Made by a program: the position numbers and the translations under genes
The notes under the pieces: model-generated
The model's database searches: none
The model's input: only the letters and a program-made list of their open reading frames with translations
Told to the model about the DNA's origin: nothing
DNA from: Salinibacterium xinjiangense
Lineage (GTDB): Bacteria > Actinomycetota > Actinomycetes > Actinomycetales > Microbacteriaceae
DNA length: 64,000 bases
Assembly: GCF_014645015.1 (NCBI RefSeq)
Contig: NZ_BMLC01000001.1
Location: 820,585-884,584 of the forward strand
Reading direction: 5' to 3'
In this document: positions 17,335-26,088 of the stretch, one piece after another
How the letters are laid out: each line of letters opens with the position of its first letter
Numbering within the stretch: position 1 is the stretch's first letter

Positions 17335-18441
17335 CTACCGGGGGTCAGGGATGAGCAGGGTGCGCAGCGCCGTGCCGTCCTCGAGAGCATCGAGAGCGGC
17401 GACCGCCTCAGACAGCGGTCGCCGGGCCGAGACGAGGGCCTCGAGCTCAAGGTCACCATCCATGAAGCGGTCTACCAGGGCCGGGATATCGATCGAGGGT
17501 CGCACGCTGCCGTAGTTGGAACCGAGGATGCGCTGGTCAGACTCTGCGAGAACGAGCGGCTCGAAAGAGGCGCGGGCCCCCGTCGGAGGCAGCCCGACAA
17601 TGACGGCCGCACCGCCGAGCCCGAGCATCCGGATCGCCTGCTCCGTCGTCGCGGTGTTACCTATCGCGTCGAACGCATAGTCGACCCCATCGGGGAAAAG
17701 TTCGAATAGAGCCGCTACCGGATCACCCGTGGCAGCGTTGATCTCATCGGTGGCCCCCAGTTTCGTGGCGAGTGCCGTCTTCTCGAGGCGGAGGTCGATC
17801 GCGACAATGCGGCTCGCGCCCGCAAGGCGCGCACCCTGCACGACAGACAGCCCCACCCCGCCGCAGCCGATGACGACCACGGTGGCTCCCGGTTCGACCC
17901 GGGCAGTGTTCGTGACGGCCCCCACTCCGGTAGCAACCGCACAACCGACCAGGGCAATAACGTCGAGGGGCGCGTCGTCCCGCACCTTGATGGCGCCGGA
18001 TGCCGGAACGACGACCTCTTCGGCGAACGATGACACCCCGAGATAGTGGTGAAGGGGTTCACCGTCAACGCTGAGGCGGGACGTGCCATCCTGCAGCACC
18101 CCGAGTGGTGCGACGACCTTGGCGGCGACCTGGCAGCGCGCCTCATGGCCGACCAGGCAGTACCGGCATTTTCCGCAGGGCGCGACCCAGGAGAGCACGA
18201 CATGGTCGCCGATCGAGAGATTGTTGACGCCGGGCCCGACCGCGCTGACGACTCCGGAACCCTCGTGCCCCATCACGAGCGGGCTCGGCACGTCCCACTC
18301 GCCCCGGCGCACGTGCAGGTCGGAGTGGCAAACGCCGGCGGCGGCAATGCGCACACGCACCTCGCCAGCCTTCGGGTCTGCGAGCTCAACATCCTGGTAA
18401 GAAATGCTCCTGGTATCTGACGAAAAAACGATGGCCTTCAT
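17335..18441 (-). CDS. Zinc-dependent medium-chain alcohol dehydrogenase
   Basis: 368 aa. Catalytic zinc ligands Cys38 (GVCHSD) and His59-Glu60 (MGHEG), a structural zinc cluster Cys89, Cys92, Cys95 and Cys103, and a Rossmann motif (VVVIGCGGVGLS, about 185-196) are all present. It oxidises an alcohol with an NAD-type cofactor. The ATG at 18441 has AGGAG ten bases upstream (gcaggagaaaagtcacc). The frame is open further upstream but without similarity. First gene of an operon with the APC permease; divergent from the PucR-type regulator gene. Confidence 0.93.
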   Translation of the reverse strand: MKAIVFSSDTRSISYQDVELADPKAGEVRVRIAAAGVCHSDLHVRRGEWDVPSPLVMGHEGSGVVSAVGPGVNNLSIGDHVVLSWVAPCGKCRYCLVGHEARCQVAAKVVAPLGVLQDGTSRLSVDGEPLHHYLGVSSFAEEVVVPASGAIKVRDDAPLDVIALVGCAVATGVGAVTNTARVEPGATVVVIGCGGVGLSVVQGARLAGASRIVAIDLRLEKTALATKLGATDEINAATGDPVAALFELFPDGVDYAFDAIGNTATTEQAIRMLGLGGAAVIVGLPPTGARASFEPLVLAESDQRILGSNYGSVRPSIDIPALVDRFMDGDLELEALVSARRPLSEAVAALDALEDGTALRTLLIPDPR

Positions 18442-18642
18442 GGTGACTTTTCTCCTGCTCGCTGGTCGAGACGTCGGTGCGTATCCTGAGTGTAGAAAAA
18501 GACGCGCCAGTTTCTCGCCTGACCAAATGCACCGTTTGCGAGCACATCGTGCCGTTATGTCCACCCACCTCCCGACTGGAGTTTCGCCATCCCACTGCGG
18601 ACGACCGCACATACCCCCGAGGGTGAGAGCCGCTTCACCGGC

Positions 18643-19749
18643 GTGGCGGGGCACGATCATGCCCTGGCAGAAGACCGGCTGATCAGCGAAGCTCTCGCCC
18701 GCCTCACGGCAGCCGCCCGACGCGGCGGAACCGAGGCGATCCTCACCGAAATCGCTCGGCTGCTTGATGGATGGGCGGCCCTCATAGACCGCTACGGTAA
18801 ACCGGTATCGGCGTTCGGTGCGGCGCGAGTTCACCTCGACGATGCCACCAGCTTCGCCCTGAACCGCACGCGCAAAATTCGCAACACGACGATGCAACTC
18901 CAGCCGGTGGGGCATGGCCAGGACCCGCGCGCATTCCTCGTGGTTTCGGCGCGGGGTGGCAGCGAGGGTCGCACTCGGGCACTCGCAGTGCAGGCGGCCT
19001 CACTGCTGGATCTCACCTTCTTCGCCCAACGCGACGGCAAGGTCGACGAAATCGCTCGTGCTGACATCGTCGACGTGCTGCTCAGCGGAAACGCCCCCCT
19101 GGCCCGAAAGCTTGCCAATCGGTGGGGACTCACCGGAGAGAAACTGGTCGCAATTGCACTGAAGTCGAGGTCTCGGGCTGTCGTGCTCGAAACGCAGGTA
19201 CTCGACTGGCTGATCGAACTCCAGGTGCCACTCACCACGCGTGCGCTCGATGGCGAGATCGTCGTTTTTCTTGCCCCCGAGGTCGTGCCCACCTGGATAC
19301 ACAAGGTCGAACACGAAGCGCAGGCTGGCGTTCCCGTGCGATGTGGCATCGGCAAACCCACGGTGCTCGCTGACCTCGCCGTGAGCCTCGAGCAGGCCAG
19401 GCAGGCTCTGGATGTAGCCATCGCTGACCCTCGACCGTGCCTGCTGTTCGAGCAACTGCCCATGGTCGACCTGGTCATTCGAAACCTCAGCCCCACGACG
19501 ATCAGCGCCCTCTACGACCCTCTGCGCGCGCTAGGCGACGAGGATTCCGGCAACCAGCTCGCCCTGTCGCTGCGCGTATTCCTCGCCGAAAACGGGTCAT
19601 GGGAAACCGCGGCCTCGCAGCTTGGCATTCATCGTCACACGCTGAAAAACCGCATGCACCGCGTCGAAGAGCTCACCGGGCTCTCGATGTCGCGCGCCGA
19701 TGATAGATTCCGGGCCTGGCTTGCGCTGCAGTCCAAGGCATCGGGGTAG
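18643..19749 (+). CDS. PucR/CdaR-type transcriptional regulator
   Basis: 368 aa, probable GTG start. The C-terminus holds the HTH_30 domain typical of PucR proteins (ETAASQLGIHRHTLKNRMHRVEELTG, about 320-345). The middle (about 150-290) fits the GGDEF-like CdaR sensory region. It is divergent from the dehydrogenase-permease operon with about 200 bp between, so it probably controls that operon in response to its substrate. A short remnant of a similar HTH sits at 32259-32350. The N-terminal region is short and the exact start is uncertain. Confidence 0.85.
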   Translation: MAGHDHALAEDRLISEALARLTAAARRGGTEAILTEIARLLDGWAALIDRYGKPVSAFGAARVHLDDATSFALNRTRKIRNTTMQLQPVGHGQDPRAFLVVSARGGSEGRTRALAVQAASLLDLTFFAQRDGKVDEIARADIVDVLLSGNAPLARKLANRWGLTGEKLVAIALKSRSRAVVLETQVLDWLIELQVPLTTRALDGEIVVFLAPEVVPTWIHKVEHEAQAGVPVRCGIGKPTVLADLAVSLEQARQALDVAIADPRPCLLFEQLPMVDLVIRNLSPTTISALYDPLRALGDEDSGNQLALSLRVFLAENGSWETAASQLGIHRHTLKNRMHRVEELTGLSMSRADDRFRAWLALQSKASG

Positions 19750-19769
19750 TCGCGAGCAGCCGCCCCGGG

Positions 19770-19973
19770 CTACGCAGCGAGCGCGTGCCCGCGATCCTGC
19801 TCAACGGCCTCGCTTAGTGTGCCGTCGTCATTCATGCGCAGCCTTGCTGCTGAGCTCGGTGGCGGGTCGAACCGGGTGCGCGCGATGAGCACGAACACCA
19901 ACGCGACGACGATCGCGGCGACGATCGGCATGCCGAACAGGAGCAATCGATCCACCATCGACAATTGCAGCAT
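19770..19973 (-). CDS. Small single-span membrane protein
   Basis: 67 aa. One hydrophobic helix (LLLFGMPIVAAIVVALVFVLIA, about residues 9-30) is followed by a basic then polar tail. The ATG at 19973 has GGGAG eight bases upstream. It converges on the PucR-type gene. No family recognised; it could be a small membrane regulator or transporter partner. Confidence 0.6.
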   Translation of the reverse strand: MLQLSMVDRLLLFGMPIVAAIVVALVFVLIARTRFDPPPSSAARLRMNDDGTLSEAVEQDRGHALAA

Positions 19974-20139
19974 GTGATCTCCCGTTATCGCGCCCCCGAC
20001 CGAGGCCTTCTTCACGGTAACGGCCGGGCTGAACCTGCACGATCCCCAGTCGGGGTGGCGCCAATCCGCGGGTAGACCGCTTCTCCTCAGGCCCGCGCCC
20101 CGCCCGCGTGCGCCGCATTGCGAATGTGGCAACGGATAA

Positions 20140-20170
20140 AGGAGGGCGGCCCATTGGGGGCCGCCCTCCT
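20140..20170 (-). terminator. Rho-independent-type terminator
   Basis: aggagggcggccc (20140-20152) and gggccgccctcct (20158-20170) form a perfect 13-bp GC-rich stem with a 5-nt loop. It lies 20 bp past the stop of the secreted protein gene on the minus strand. Short T-rich tracts flank it on both sides (ctttct and, on the minus strand, ttatcc), so it may work in both directions. Confidence 0.8.
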
Positions 20171-20191
20171 CTTTCTAGCGCGCTCGCTTTT

Positions 20192-21466
20192 CTAGCAGGC
20201 TCGCTCTCGAGCGCGGTCCAGACCCGTCTGGGTCCCCGGGCGATCAGTCGCCCGCGCACCACCGGCGTGCGGCGACGGGAAGACCCCGGCACGGCACAGC
20301 CGCGACTGACTCTTTGAACCAGCCGGTGCGGTCGGCGCGGTGGCCGCAATACCGGCGAGCATGAACCAACCCGCCTCGTTGTTGTACCACTGGCCGCACA
20401 CGGCGACGCTGCAGGAGCTTGGCAGCGTGAATCCCGGGGCGTAGCGGGAGTGCACGTCGGTGAGATAGGCCTCGGCATTGGCCGTGTCCCCCATCAACTG
20501 TGCGACACGGCTGACCGAGACCCAGGGATATCCATCCGGTATCCCGCCCTGGAACCAGGTCGGGTAGGCGGCGGAGAACTGACTCCATGCCGAGATGGCC
20601 TTCGGATCGCTCGGCGACACAACCCCGTACAGGATCGGCCAGAGTTGCGCCGTTGCCTGGGCGTAGAACACGTTGATGTTGCTCTCGTTTGCGAAGGCCC
20701 AGTCCCAATTGTTTTTCGTGGGGTTCCATAGCTTCGCCAGGATGGCGTCCCTGGTCAGGGTGGCCCACGAGGCGTAGTACGAGGCTTCTGCGCTACGACC
20801 GAGCGCTGTCTGCAACTGCGCGAAGTCGGCGAGACCCGAATACACCTCGACGTTGTCCATCGTGTACGCGACCGCATAGCTCGGCTTGGCGATGGTGAGA
20901 CCAGCGTCGAGACCGGTTTCGATCCGCACCCCGATCGGTGCGCCAAAGTTCAGGATGTTGGCAATCGCCTCGTACTTTCCGATGTTTGCGCTGACGAAGC
21001 TCTGGAGCGCGGGATCACCGCTGGAATATGCTTCGAACGCCAGGTTCAACGTCGTCGATGCGTAGCTGTCGACGGAGTCGAAATCACCGGTCGGTGTTTC
21101 GACACCGGTGGCCGCGTCATAGGTGTAATCGAACACGCTGTTGGCGGGCACATTGGGCGCGGCCGTGTTGAGGTGATCGAGATACCACCGCATCCATTTG
21201 AGTGCCCCGGATCGCGACGCTGCGGTGTTCGCCTCGATGAGCCCCAGGGCGGCGATGTTCGCGAAGTACGGGGTTATTCTGGTGTCGAAGCTGGTGATCG
21301 CCCCGCTCGCCAGCTGCTCGCCGAGAACAAAATTAACCTGTTCGTCAACCCAGCTGGCCGGCACTGCTGCATTCGCCGATGCCGGGACTAACGTCGCTCC
21401 GGCAAGTATCGTGACGGCCACAGCCGCACCGCCCCAACGCCGATACGAGCGAGATGTGAAGTCCAT
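20192..21466 (-). CDS. Secreted protein, possible alpha/alpha-barrel carbohydrate-active enzyme
   Basis: 424 aa. A signal peptide is evident (RRWGGAAVAVTILAGATLVPASANA, cleavage near residue 33). The mature part is rich in aromatic and helical repeats (YFANIAALGLIEAN, WMRWYLDHLN, YASTTLNLAFEAY, WPILYGVVSP, WYNNEAGWFMLAG), as in six-hairpin glycosidase folds. No catalytic motif is recognised, so this is a structural guess. The start has a strong AAAGGAGA site seven bases upstream. The last 40 residues look unrelated to the rest. A dre-like palindrome at 21559 sits just after a TTGACT -35 element on this strand, suggesting control with the amino-sugar genes. Confidence 0.7.
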   Translation of the reverse strand: MDFTSRSYRRWGGAAVAVTILAGATLVPASANAAVPASWVDEQVNFVLGEQLASGAITSFDTRITPYFANIAALGLIEANTAASRSGALKWMRWYLDHLNTAAPNVPANSVFDYTYDAATGVETPTGDFDSVDSYASTTLNLAFEAYSSGDPALQSFVSANIGKYEAIANILNFGAPIGVRIETGLDAGLTIAKPSYAVAYTMDNVEVYSGLADFAQLQTALGRSAEASYYASWATLTRDAILAKLWNPTKNNWDWAFANESNINVFYAQATAQLWPILYGVVSPSDPKAISAWSQFSAAYPTWFQGGIPDGYPWVSVSRVAQLMGDTANAEAYLTDVHSRYAPGFTLPSSCSVAVCGQWYNNEAGWFMLAGIAATAPTAPAGSKSQSRLCRAGVFPSPHAGGARATDRPGTQTGLDRARERAC

Positions 21467-21558
21467 CAGTTGTCTCCTTTGTCAATGATTTCGTGGTCAG
21501 TGATGTCGAACTGGAACTCAAGCGAGGCACAAAGCCACGGTCACCAGTCAAGCTATTG

Positions 21559-21570
21559 TGGTACAGACCA
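21559..21570 (-). promoter_or_regulatory. dre-like operator before the secreted protein gene
   Basis: tggtacagacca keeps the TGGT and ACCA arms of the DasR/NagR operator TGGTCTAGACCA. On the minus strand it directly follows TTGACT (21574-21579), a good -35 match, so a bound repressor would cover the promoter of the secreted protein gene. Confidence 0.5.
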
Positions 21571-21574
21571 TTAA

Positions 21575-21593
21575 GTCAAGGAAGCTCCTTGAC
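21575..21593. promoter_or_regulatory. Perfect 8-bp inverted repeat, possible operator
   Basis: gtcaagga-agc-tccttgac is a perfect palindrome with a 3-nt centre. It lies in the divergent promoter region between the secreted protein gene and the aldo/keto reductase gene and overlaps the presumed -35 element of the former. The protein that would bind it is unknown. Confidence 0.45.
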
Positions 21594-21633
21594 CCGACGA
21601 ACATTCGGTATAGATTCGGTTCTTCTACAGAAT

Positions 21634-21645
21634 TGGTCTAGATAA
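21634..21645 (+). promoter_or_regulatory. dre-like half operator before the aldo/keto reductase gene
   Basis: tggtctagataa matches the first nine bases of TGGTCTAGACCA, then diverges. It is 43 bp before the aldo/keto reductase start. It could be a weak site for the GntR regulator encoded at 23646-24422. Confidence 0.4.
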
Positions 21646-21687
21646 ACTGCGATTGCACGCGTTCCCCGCGCCGGGCATTATGGAGTT

Positions 21688-22659
21688 ATGGAGTACACCC
21701 ACCTCGGCCGTTCCGGCCTCACAGTCTCACGCCTGTGCCTCGGCACGATGAATTTCGGCGACGAAACAACAGAGTCAGACTCTCACGCGATCATGGACTC
21801 GGCGCATGACCACGGAATGAATTATTTCGACACCGCCAACTCCTACGGCGGCAGCCTCGGCCCGGGGGCGACTGAGAAGATCATCGGTAATTGGTTCACC
21901 CAGGGAGGGCAACGTCGGGAGCGCACGGTACTCGCCACCAAGGTGTACGGGGATATGTCTGATTGGCCTAACGATGCCAGGCTCTCGGCGCTGAACATCC
22001 GCAAGGCTCTCGATGCGAGCTTGACACGGTTGAAGACCGACTACATCGACGTGTACCAGTTTCATCACGTGGATCGAGCGACACCGTGGGACGAAATCTG
22101 GCAGGCGATGGAGACGGCAGTCGCCCAGGGCAAGGTCATCTACGCGGGGAGCAGCAACTTTGCCGGATGGCACATTGCCACTGCCCAGGCGGAGGCCCGG
22201 CGGCGTAATTTCGGCGGACTCATCAGCGAACAGTCCGTCTACAACCTGCTGGCACGAACCATCGAGCTCGAGGTGATTCCGGCTGCGCTGGACCACGGCA
22301 TCGGAATTGTGCCGTGGTCCCCCCTGGCGGGTGGCCTCCTCGGTGGCGTACTGGGTAAGCAGCGCGACGGCAAACGACGCCTCACCGATGGGGTCGTCCG
22401 TCGGCTCGCGAAGCATCGCGATGCCATCGAGCAGTACGAGAACCTCGCCACCGAACTCGGGCACGAGCCGGGAGAGATCGGCCTTGCCTGGCTGCTTCAT
22501 CAGCCGGCGGTCACGGCTCCGATCATCGGGCCGCGGACAGCGAGCCAGCTGGATGCCGCTGTCCGCGCGCTGGGTGTCACTCTCGATGCGGATGTTCTCG
22601 GTCGCCTCGACGACATCTTCCCCGGTCACAAGCCAGCCCCGGAGGACTACGCCTGGTAG
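21688..22659 (+). CDS. Aldo/keto reductase
   Basis: 323 aa. The protein is a complete TIM-barrel oxidoreductase of the AKR family. The expected tetrad is Asp48 and Tyr53 (YFDTANSYG), Lys85 (ATKVYG) and His126 (YQFHHVD). The C-terminal IIGPRTASQLDAAV is the NADPH-phosphate binding region. It reduces an aldehyde or ketone, possibly a sugar. The start ATG is at 21688 with GGAG only two bases before it, so the leader may be short. It is divergent from the secreted protein gene, and a dre-like half site lies in its upstream region. Confidence 0.92.
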   Translation: MEYTHLGRSGLTVSRLCLGTMNFGDETTESDSHAIMDSAHDHGMNYFDTANSYGGSLGPGATEKIIGNWFTQGGQRRERTVLATKVYGDMSDWPNDARLSALNIRKALDASLTRLKTDYIDVYQFHHVDRATPWDEIWQAMETAVAQGKVIYAGSSNFAGWHIATAQAEARRRNFGGLISEQSVYNLLARTIELEVIPAALDHGIGIVPWSPLAGGLLGGVLGKQRDGKRRLTDGVVRRLAKHRDAIEQYENLATELGHEPGEIGLAWLLHQPAVTAPIIGPRTASQLDAAVRALGVTLDADVLGRLDDIFPGHKPAPEDYAW

Positions 22660-22695
22660 AGCCGGTGAATCGAGCTACCCGGCGCGCAACTCCAC

Positions 22696-23550
22696 TCAGA
22701 GTCGCAGGTAGCCGGAACCAATCTGCCAGGGTTCACCTTTTTCGGCCCGGTCCAGCACCAACCGCCGCAGCGTGGTGTCTCGCGGCAGGGCGGGCAGCTC
22801 ATCGAGGTCCCGAGTGCGGAAGAGGAAGAACAGGGCCGAGGTCGCATCATCGTAAGGCTGCCCGATGGGCGTAAACCGACGGGCGAAGGAGGCAATATTG
22901 GTCCCGGCCAGATGCTCAAGAAGATACGGATCCAGCAGCCAGGAAACGCACGCCACGGTCGCTATGGGCTTATCTGGAAAGTGCCTAGGGAAAAATTCTT
23001 TGGCCTGCGCCAGGCTCGCGTCGACCGCCTCGGCAGTCAGCGGGCCGAATTCGGGAATGTGAATACCCGGCACCCATTCACCCGGCGCCATCGCACCCTC
23101 GATCGTCTCCTTCGCTGGATGCACCATGAAGTTGAGCCGACCGAGCGCAAACATCATCCCGGTGTAATGCGCGATCATCCAATCCCAGGTCTCAAGACCG
23201 AACTCCGCATGCGCGCGACGATGCAGCGCAAGGTTGCGGCCGACGTCTGCCAGGGTGGCGCGGGTCACGCTCGCTGAGACCCCCAAATGGCGGTGAAAGT
23301 CGACGATCATTGGCGTCAACTGCAGATATGCGGTGAGCCAGGCCATCGGGTCCGTGGTGATCGCGTCGGGCGGTTCCTCCCTGAAGCTGCCGAGTCTTGC
23401 GGTCAGCCACGCTGTCACTTCGGCCACGGCCGCCTGATCGACGGCGCCAGCAAGCAATCGTGCGCATCCGATGCGGTCTTCTTCGGCGATGGCAAGCACA
23501 TCGAAAAGCTCATCCTGGGCCATGGGCCTGGCGCGGTCCGGATTCTTCAC
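22696..23550 (-). CDS. GNAT-like acyltransferase (DUF5596 type)
   Basis: 284 aa, GTG start with GAGGA eight bases upstream. The pattern GIHIPEFGPLTAEAVDASLAQAKEFF, CVSWLLDPYLLEHL and the terminal LRRLVLDRAEKGEPWQIGSGYLRL fits the acyltransferase-domain proteins with split GNAT N and C domains. Their substrates are not known. It lies 95 bp behind the GntR regulator gene on the same strand. Transcription with the regulator would tie it to amino-sugar metabolism; an N- or O-acylation of a sugar would fit, but this is a guess. Confidence 0.75.
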   Translation of the reverse strand: MKNPDRARPMAQDELFDVLAIAEEDRIGCARLLAGAVDQAAVAEVTAWLTARLGSFREEPPDAITTDPMAWLTAYLQLTPMIVDFHRHLGVSASVTRATLADVGRNLALHRRAHAEFGLETWDWMIAHYTGMMFALGRLNFMVHPAKETIEGAMAPGEWVPGIHIPEFGPLTAEAVDASLAQAKEFFPRHFPDKPIATVACVSWLLDPYLLEHLAGTNIASFARRFTPIGQPYDDATSALFFLFRTRDLDELPALPRDTTLRRLVLDRAEKGEPWQIGSGYLRL

Positions 23551-23645
23551 CGTGCAGTTCCTCTCGAATCACACAGCCCGCATGTCACGGAACGCTCACC
23601 GCGCGCTCATGACGGGCTGGACGTTCACTCAATAGTCATGGTGGA

Positions 23646-24422
23646 TTAGGCAGCGCCGCGTTTCACGGTAAGACGAATGTCGTACCGGTCGCCTCGGTAG
23701 ATCGATTCTGCGCGTTCTATCGGGCGTCGCTTTTTATCGTAGGCAAGCCTTTTGACAATGAGAGCCGGGCTGTGGACGGGGACGTGAAGGAGTCCGGCCT
23801 GCTCCTGGTCGACAACCGTTGGCGTGATGACCTGATCGGCCTCGAAGAGCTTGATGCCGTAGGTCGTGGCGAGAATCTCGTACAGCGATTGGTCCAGGGG
23901 CTGTTGGTCGAGTCCGGGGGCGAGGTGTGCGGGAATGTCGATCGACTCCAGGCACATCGGGATGCCATCGGCCATCCGGACTCGTTCGATGTGGTACACC
24001 ATGTCGGCAGGGCTGAGCACGAGTTCGTGACCCAGGGCAGCGCCGGCCGGCCGGTGGCTGACCTTGAGCAGGCGGGATGAGGCACTGAAACCGCGCGCGC
24101 TCATATCCTCAGAAAAGCCCGTGAGTTCGGTGTTCTTCGAGATGGTGCGGTCGGCGACAAAGGTGCCAGCACCCTGAAGGCGAGAAACATAGCCAGAGGT
24201 CGCCAGGCTCGAGATGGCCTGCCTCAGCGTCATTCGGCTCACGCCGAATTGTGCAGCGAGTTCGCGTTCGGGTGACAGCCGGTCACCGGTCTTCATTGTC
24301 ATGATGACCTCAATCAGCCGGCTGCGCACCTGCTCGTGCTTTGCCTTGTCCGGATCAAGTGTGACCGAGCCGGGAAGCTCGACAAGAATTCCAGTCCGAC
24401 TGCTGTCCTTCGGATGGCTCAT
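23646..24422 (-). CDS. GntR/HutC-family transcriptional regulator (DasR/NagR-like)
   Basis: 258 aa. Winged helix HTH at about 30-88 (SPERELAAQFGVSRMTLRQAISSLATSGYVSRLQGAGTFVA) and a UTRA effector domain from about 105 to the end. The ATG at 24422 gives the usual HutC length; the frame is open upstream to 24596 without similarity. Regulators of this group bind palindromes like TGGTCTAGACCA and release them on binding GlcN-6-P or related sugar phosphates. A perfect aggtctagacct lies in the divergent region (24601-24612). It probably represses the transporter operon and perhaps nagB and the secreted protein gene. Confidence 0.9.
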   Translation of the reverse strand: MSHPKDSSRTGILVELPGSVTLDPDKAKHEQVRSRLIEVIMTMKTGDRLSPERELAAQFGVSRMTLRQAISSLATSGYVSRLQGAGTFVADRTISKNTELTGFSEDMSARGFSASSRLLKVSHRPAGAALGHELVLSPADMVYHIERVRMADGIPMCLESIDIPAHLAPGLDQQPLDQSLYEILATTYGIKLFEADQVITPTVVDQEQAGLLHVPVHSPALIVKRLAYDKKRRPIERAESIYRGDRYDIRLTVKRGAA

Positions 24423-24556
24423 CGTTCCATGCTCTCTGTGATGGCGACGGGCGACGCCCGCGCACTGCTTTGGCACAGTACCACTGGAACAGTCGAAATT
24501 CCGGCGTGGGCGCGGGCGGGCCATGAGACGGCCGCGATAATGGGCGTCTTTGTTAC

Positions 24557-24612
24557 TTGACAACGCTTCGAAGCGGGCAGTACAGTCAAATTGCATTCAG
24601 AGGTCTAGACCT
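24557..24612 (+). promoter_or_regulatory. Promoter and dre operator of the amino-sugar operon
   Basis: TTGACA (24557-24562) and TACAGT (24581-24586), 18 bp apart, look like a sigma-70-type promoter. The perfect 12-bp palindrome aggtctagacct (24601-24612) starts about 14 bp after the -10 box, over the start site region, as expected for repression. It differs from the actinobacterial dre consensus only at its outer bases. AAGGAGGA at 24683-24690 is a strong ribosome binding site for the ATG at 24695. Confidence 0.75.
24564..24575. promoter_or_regulatory. Palindrome between -35 and -10 boxes
   Basis: cgcttcgaagcg is a perfect 12-bp palindrome inside the spacer of the operon promoter. It is a good position for a second repressor or an activator, in addition to the GntR site 25 bp downstream. 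The binding protein is unknown. Confidence 0.45.
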
Positions 24613-24694
24613 TCTATCACGTATACCGGGTCTGACAGCATCGTGCCAGATCCCGTGATCCCGCACTTTCCAACCCACGCTCAAGGAGGAGTTC

Positions 24695-26008
24695 ATGGCA
24701 ATGGCCACTTCAATCGCCACGGTGCGTCGCAGAAGGTTTGCGGCGGCCACGACGGGCATTCTCGCTCTCGCACTCGCAGTGACCGGCTGTTCCAGCGGAA
24801 CCGGCGAAGCGCCGACGACAAGCATCACGTTCTGGCACTACTGGACGGACCGGGCCGAGGTCCTACAGAGCCTCGCCACCGAATACCAGGAGGAAACGGG
24901 CGTCGAGGTCAAGCTCGAGCTCGTTCCGGGTGACGCGATGGGGCAAAAGTTCCAGGCAGCAGCCCAGGCTGACAAGCTCCCCGATATCGCGGCGTCCTGG
25001 GAGCCAGCAGGTGAGGTGCTCGCGGTGTACGCAAACGAAGGCCAAGTGCAGAACCTGTCAGCACTGGATGGTGGGCAGGACTGGTTTGATCGATTCGAAC
25101 CAGCGACGGTAGCGGGGGTCTCCTACGCACCCGACAACCCGTGGAAGGTAGACCCTGGCGCCTACCTCGTTCCGTTCGATACCAACAACATGCAGTTTCT
25201 CTACAACAAGGATCTCTTCGACCAGGCGGGCATATCAAAGCTGCCGACCACACTGAATGAATTTGTCGATGCCTCCGAAAAGCTGCGCGCCATCGGCGCT
25301 CAGCCCTTCATTTCTGGGTTCTCATCGTGGCCCCTCGAATCGATGGCGTCGATGTACATCGACAACGCAATCTCACCGGAAACTCGGAGCGCCGCATACG
25401 CGGGAGAGGGTCGCTATGACACCAAGGAATGGACCGAATTCCTCGGCATCTTCGAGACACTCGCGGCCGCGGGCGTCTTCGCTGACGGAATTGTGGGATA
25501 CGACATGCCTGCCGCTGAGACCCTGTTTGCATCGGGCCAGGCTGGCATGATCTTCGACGGCTCGTGGGCGCTGGGTGTGTTCAACCAAACGAACCCTGAC
25601 TTCACGAACTACGGAGTGTTCCTCCCGCCGAGCCTGGGTGACGAAGAACTGCGAATTCCCGGAGGCGTCGGCTCCACGGCATTCGTCGTCGGATCCTCAC
25701 CCCATGTGGATGAAGCTGCCGCTTTTCTCGAGTGGCTGACAGATGCTCCGCAGCAGAAAAAATATGCCGAGTCCAGCTTCAATATCCCCGCCAATCGCGA
25801 AGTGGCCACCGAGCTTGCTCTCGATGAAAACATCGCCGCATTTGCGGAGGGAGCCGACAAGCTCATCGCGCCCACAACAGAGGTGATGCAAGCGCCGGTC
25901 ATCACGACGATGGCGAAGGGACTCCAGCTCATAATCGCGGGAACTGACACTCCGGCCGCCGTCGCGGCAAGAATGCAGTTGGCGCTGGAAACCGGCCAGC
26001 CTCAGTGA
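24695..26008 (+). CDS. ABC sugar-binding lipoprotein
   Basis: 437 aa. A lipoprotein signal is clear: twin arginines RRRR at 11-14, a hydrophobic run, and lipobox LAVTGC with the lipidated Cys32. The mature part is a family 1 solute-binding protein (TSITFWHYWTDRAEVLQSLATEYQEETG, then PAAETLFASGQAGMIFDGSW). It captures a sugar outside the membrane for the two permeases that follow. From the downstream kinase, NanE and nearby nagB the ligand is probably an amino sugar or its oligomer. Strong ribosome binding site (AAGGAGGA, four bases before ATG). First gene of the operon under the dre operator. Confidence 0.92.
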   Translation: MAMATSIATVRRRRFAAATTGILALALAVTGCSSGTGEAPTTSITFWHYWTDRAEVLQSLATEYQEETGVEVKLELVPGDAMGQKFQAAAQADKLPDIAASWEPAGEVLAVYANEGQVQNLSALDGGQDWFDRFEPATVAGVSYAPDNPWKVDPGAYLVPFDTNNMQFLYNKDLFDQAGISKLPTTLNEFVDASEKLRAIGAQPFISGFSSWPLESMASMYIDNAISPETRSAAYAGEGRYDTKEWTEFLGIFETLAAAGVFADGIVGYDMPAAETLFASGQAGMIFDGSWALGVFNQTNPDFTNYGVFLPPSLGDEELRIPGGVGSTAFVVGSSPHVDEAAAFLEWLTDAPQQKKYAESSFNIPANREVATELALDENIAAFAEGADKLIAPTTEVMQAPVITTMAKGLQLIIAGTDTPAAVAARMQLALETGQPQ

Positions 26009-26030
26009 TCGGTTAGTTCGCTGGTGAACA

Positions 26031-26070
26031 GCGGGTGCGCTCATCTCGCGAAGAGAATGAGCGCACCCGC
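26031..26070 (+). promoter_or_regulatory. Intercistronic stem-loop after the binding protein gene
   Basis: gcgggtgcgctcat (26031-26044) and atgagcgcacccgc (26057-26070) form a perfect 14-bp stem, extended inward by ctc/gag with one bulge. It lies between the binding protein stop and the first permease start. There is no T-run. Such hairpins are known to protect the upstream mRNA end and damp downstream expression, giving more binding protein than permease. Confidence 0.75.
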
Positions 26071-26088
26071 CCCATGAAAGGAGGCGCG

